Source: CBDUQI01 sp965369325
GTDB taxonomy: Bacteria; Pseudomonadota; Gammaproteobacteria; Steroidobacterales; JBCBZW01
Direction: 5' to 3'
DNA length: 42,707 nucleotides
Assembly (NCBI GenBank): GCA_965369325.1
Contig: CBDUQI010000023.1
Coordinates: forward strand, 1-42,707
Under the pieces are notes generated by a model that was given only the letters and a program-made list of their open reading frames with translations, had not been told where the DNA came from and searched no databases. Each line of letters begins with the position of its first letter. The stretch's first letter is position 1. This document shows positions 41,351 to 42,707 of this stretch, piece by piece. The translations under genes and the position numbers were made by a program.

Positions 41351-42707
41351 GTGACCGACGATGCCAAGCCACCCCAGCGTAACTTAAGTGCGCTTCGAAC
41401 TCGCATTACGGCGCTGGACGGCACGCTCATCAAGCTGCTTGCCGAACGACGCGGTATCAGCCTGGACGTCGCACGCACGAAGGCGGCAGACGGACGCTCC
41501 GTGCGTGATCCGGTGCGCGAAGAGGCACTGCTTGAAACCTTGATTCAGCGCGGCCGCGCTGAAGGCCTGGATGCGTTGTATGTCACCCGCGTCTTCCACA
41601 CCATCATCGACGATTCGGTGCGCGCTCAACACACGCTGCTGCTCAGCGGCGGCGGTGCCCAGGACGACGGTCCCGGCAAAATCAGTATCGCGTTCCAGGG
41701 TGACAAAGGCTCCTACAGCCACGTGGCCATCGGGCGCCATTTTGCCGGCCAACCCAACAAGATCATTTACCTGGGATACGAGAATTTTGCCGAAGTCGTG
41801 CAGGCGGTGGAGGATGGCACCAGCGACTACGCTATGCTCCCCATCGAGAACACGACCTCGGGCGGCATTAACGAAGTGTACGACCTGCTCATGCACACCA
41901 GCCTGTCGGTCATCGGCGAACACACGCTGCAGATTAATCACTGCCTGCTCGGAACAGCGGGCGCTTCAATTTCAAGCCTTAAGACCGTGTACGCGCATCC
42001 GCAGGGCTTCGCACAATGCAGCGAGTTTGTGCGTGGGCTGACCGACTGCGAGCGGGTCTCGGTGGAAACCGCGCAAGCGGTCAAACGTGCGGCAGCCGAC
42101 AGCAGCGGGCAGTCCGCCGCGATTGCGAGCGAGCAGGCTGGTGAGCAAGCCGGGTTGCAGGTGCTGCAAGGGGGCATTGCGAATCAAACCGCCAACTACA
42201 CGCGCTTTCTGCTGGTCTCACGGGAGGCACGACGGGTGCCAACGCAAATTGCCAGCAAGACCTCGCTGGTGATGGCGACACTGCATGAGCCAGGGTCGCT
42301 GGTGGAAGCATTGCAGTTGTTCCGCTCGCACAACATCAATATCACCAAACTTGAATCGAGACCCATCATCGGCAATCCGTGGGAGGAGATTTTCTACCTC
42401 GATCTGGAAGGCAATATCGAAAGCGAGTCGGTGGCCGAGGCGATTCGCCAGCTCGGCACACGTACGCGATTCTTGAAAGTGTTGGGCAGTTATCCGGCTG
42501 CCGATTTGCCGGCGACCCGGGTGCGACCGGAAGCGCTCGCAGGCACCGCGGCCCAGCCAACGCGCAAAGTGACCGCCGACCCGCCCGCGGAGGAGCCAGA
42601 TGCGACACGCACGCCAAGGCGCGTCGTGCGCACGCGCGGACTAAGTGTGGGGGGTGATCAGTTTGTGGTCGCTGCCGGGCCTTCACCATCCGGCAGCGTC
42701 GATGCGG
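41351..42707 (+). CDS. pheA: Chorismate mutase / prephenate dehydratase, with a C-terminal extension; 3' end cut
   Basis: At least 452 codons, open to the window end. GTG 41351 has GGAG 6 bases upstream. Order: chorismate mutase domain (about 10-90, with LRTRITALDGTLIKLLAERR), prephenate dehydratase (about 100-280, with FQGDKGSYSH and NQTANYTRFLL), then an ACT domain with the phenylalanine-binding ESRP in NITKLESRPIIG, finished near residue 382. The E. coli enzyme ends about here. This one continues through a Pro/Ala/Arg-rich linker into RGLSVGGDQFVVAAGP, which resembles the start of a type I-beta DAHP synthase. Controlled by the attenuator just upstream. Confidence 0.93.
   Translation, partial: MTDDAKPPQRNLSALRTRITALDGTLIKLLAERRGISLDVARTKAADGRSVRDPVREEALLETLIQRGRAEGLDALYVTRVFHTIIDDSVRAQHTLLLSGGGAQDDGPGKISIAFQGDKGSYSHVAIGRHFAGQPNKIIYLGYENFAEVVQAVEDGTSDYAMLPIENTTSGGINEVYDLLMHTSLSVIGEHTLQINHCLLGTAGASISSLKTVYAHPQGFAQCSEFVRGLTDCERVSVETAQAVKRAAADSSGQSAAIASEQAGEQAGLQVLQGGIANQTANYTRFLLVSREARRVPTQIASKTSLVMATLHEPGSLVEALQLFRSHNINITKLESRPIIGNPWEEIFYLDLEGNIESESVAEAIRQLGTRTRFLKVLGSYPAADLPATRVRPEALAGTAAQPTRKVTADPPAEEPDATRTPRRVVRTRGLSVGGDQFVVAAGPSPSGSVDA

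Noticed and set aside
41194..41382. 62-codon ORF with a signal-peptide-like start
   Set aside because: It is another frame of the phe leader and terminator and overlaps the pheA start; the Phe-rich frame explains the region better.
1..42707. CRISPR arrays, tRNA or rRNA genes, insertion sequences, phage genes
   Set aside because: Looked for regular direct repeats, tRNA cloverleaf ends and transposase or integrase proteins; none was seen.

Overview
The window reads as a dense chromosomal segment of a GC-rich gammaproteobacterium. Three features point there: a xanthomonad-type arginine pathway (N-acetylornithine carbamoyltransferase plus a fused N-acetylglutamate kinase/synthase), a YihG-type acyltransferase with a YcgN-type protein, and a bacterial tetrahydromethanopterin (H4MPT) C1 module next to tetrahydrofolate C1 enzymes. 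Genus cannot be set from the sequence alone. No tRNA, rRNA, CRISPR array, insertion sequence or phage gene was seen. TTG and GTG starts are frequent.

Layout. (1) 1-5200, plus strand: the phenylacetyl-CoA epoxidase genes paaA (3' end only), paaB, paaC, paaD and paaE, then a fused enoyl-CoA hydratase/3-hydroxyacyl-CoA dehydrogenase. (2) 5200-10622: an aromatic/aspartate-type aminotransferase, a convergent operon for a 2-oxo acid dehydrogenase (fused E1 alpha/beta, and E2), and a divergent Lrp/AsnC regulator. Together with paa this suggests a route from phenylalanine through phenylpyruvate to phenylacetyl-CoA. (3) 10679-17841: argF'-argG-argE-argAB-argC-argH, preceded by what looks like an arginine transcription attenuator: a leader ORF with six Arg codons within eight, an antiterminator segment, and a terminator with nine T. 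(4) 17991-25779: a secreted metallo-beta-lactamase-fold protein, a folK-folP fusion, and a more A+T-rich stretch with an S41 peptidase and a quinol-type nitric oxide reductase, followed by a double SnoaL-like protein. (5) 25776-34583: the H4MPT module. One minus-strand operon is fhcD-mptG-mtdB-mch-citG-like-fae; a second is DCoH-like, DHPS-like and DUF447; a RibD C-terminal-type reductase lies between them on the plus strand. (6) 34781-41170: pabB, a ycgN-like gene, glyA divergent from formate-THF ligase, and a yihG-type acyltransferase. (7) 41202-42707: a Phe-rich leader peptide with attenuator, then pheA (chorismate mutase/prephenate dehydratase), which continues past its ACT domain toward what looks like a DAHP synthase start and is cut by the window edge.

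How it fits together: Fae, MtdB, Mch and FhcD carry formaldehyde carbon toward formate on H4MPT. Formate-THF ligase and GlyA can return it to the folate pool. PabB, FolKP, MptG, the DHPS-like, DCoH-like and RibD-C-like proteins can supply the two pterin carriers. The most notable observation is the arginine attenuator. It has the same architecture as the phenylalanine attenuator at the other end of the window.
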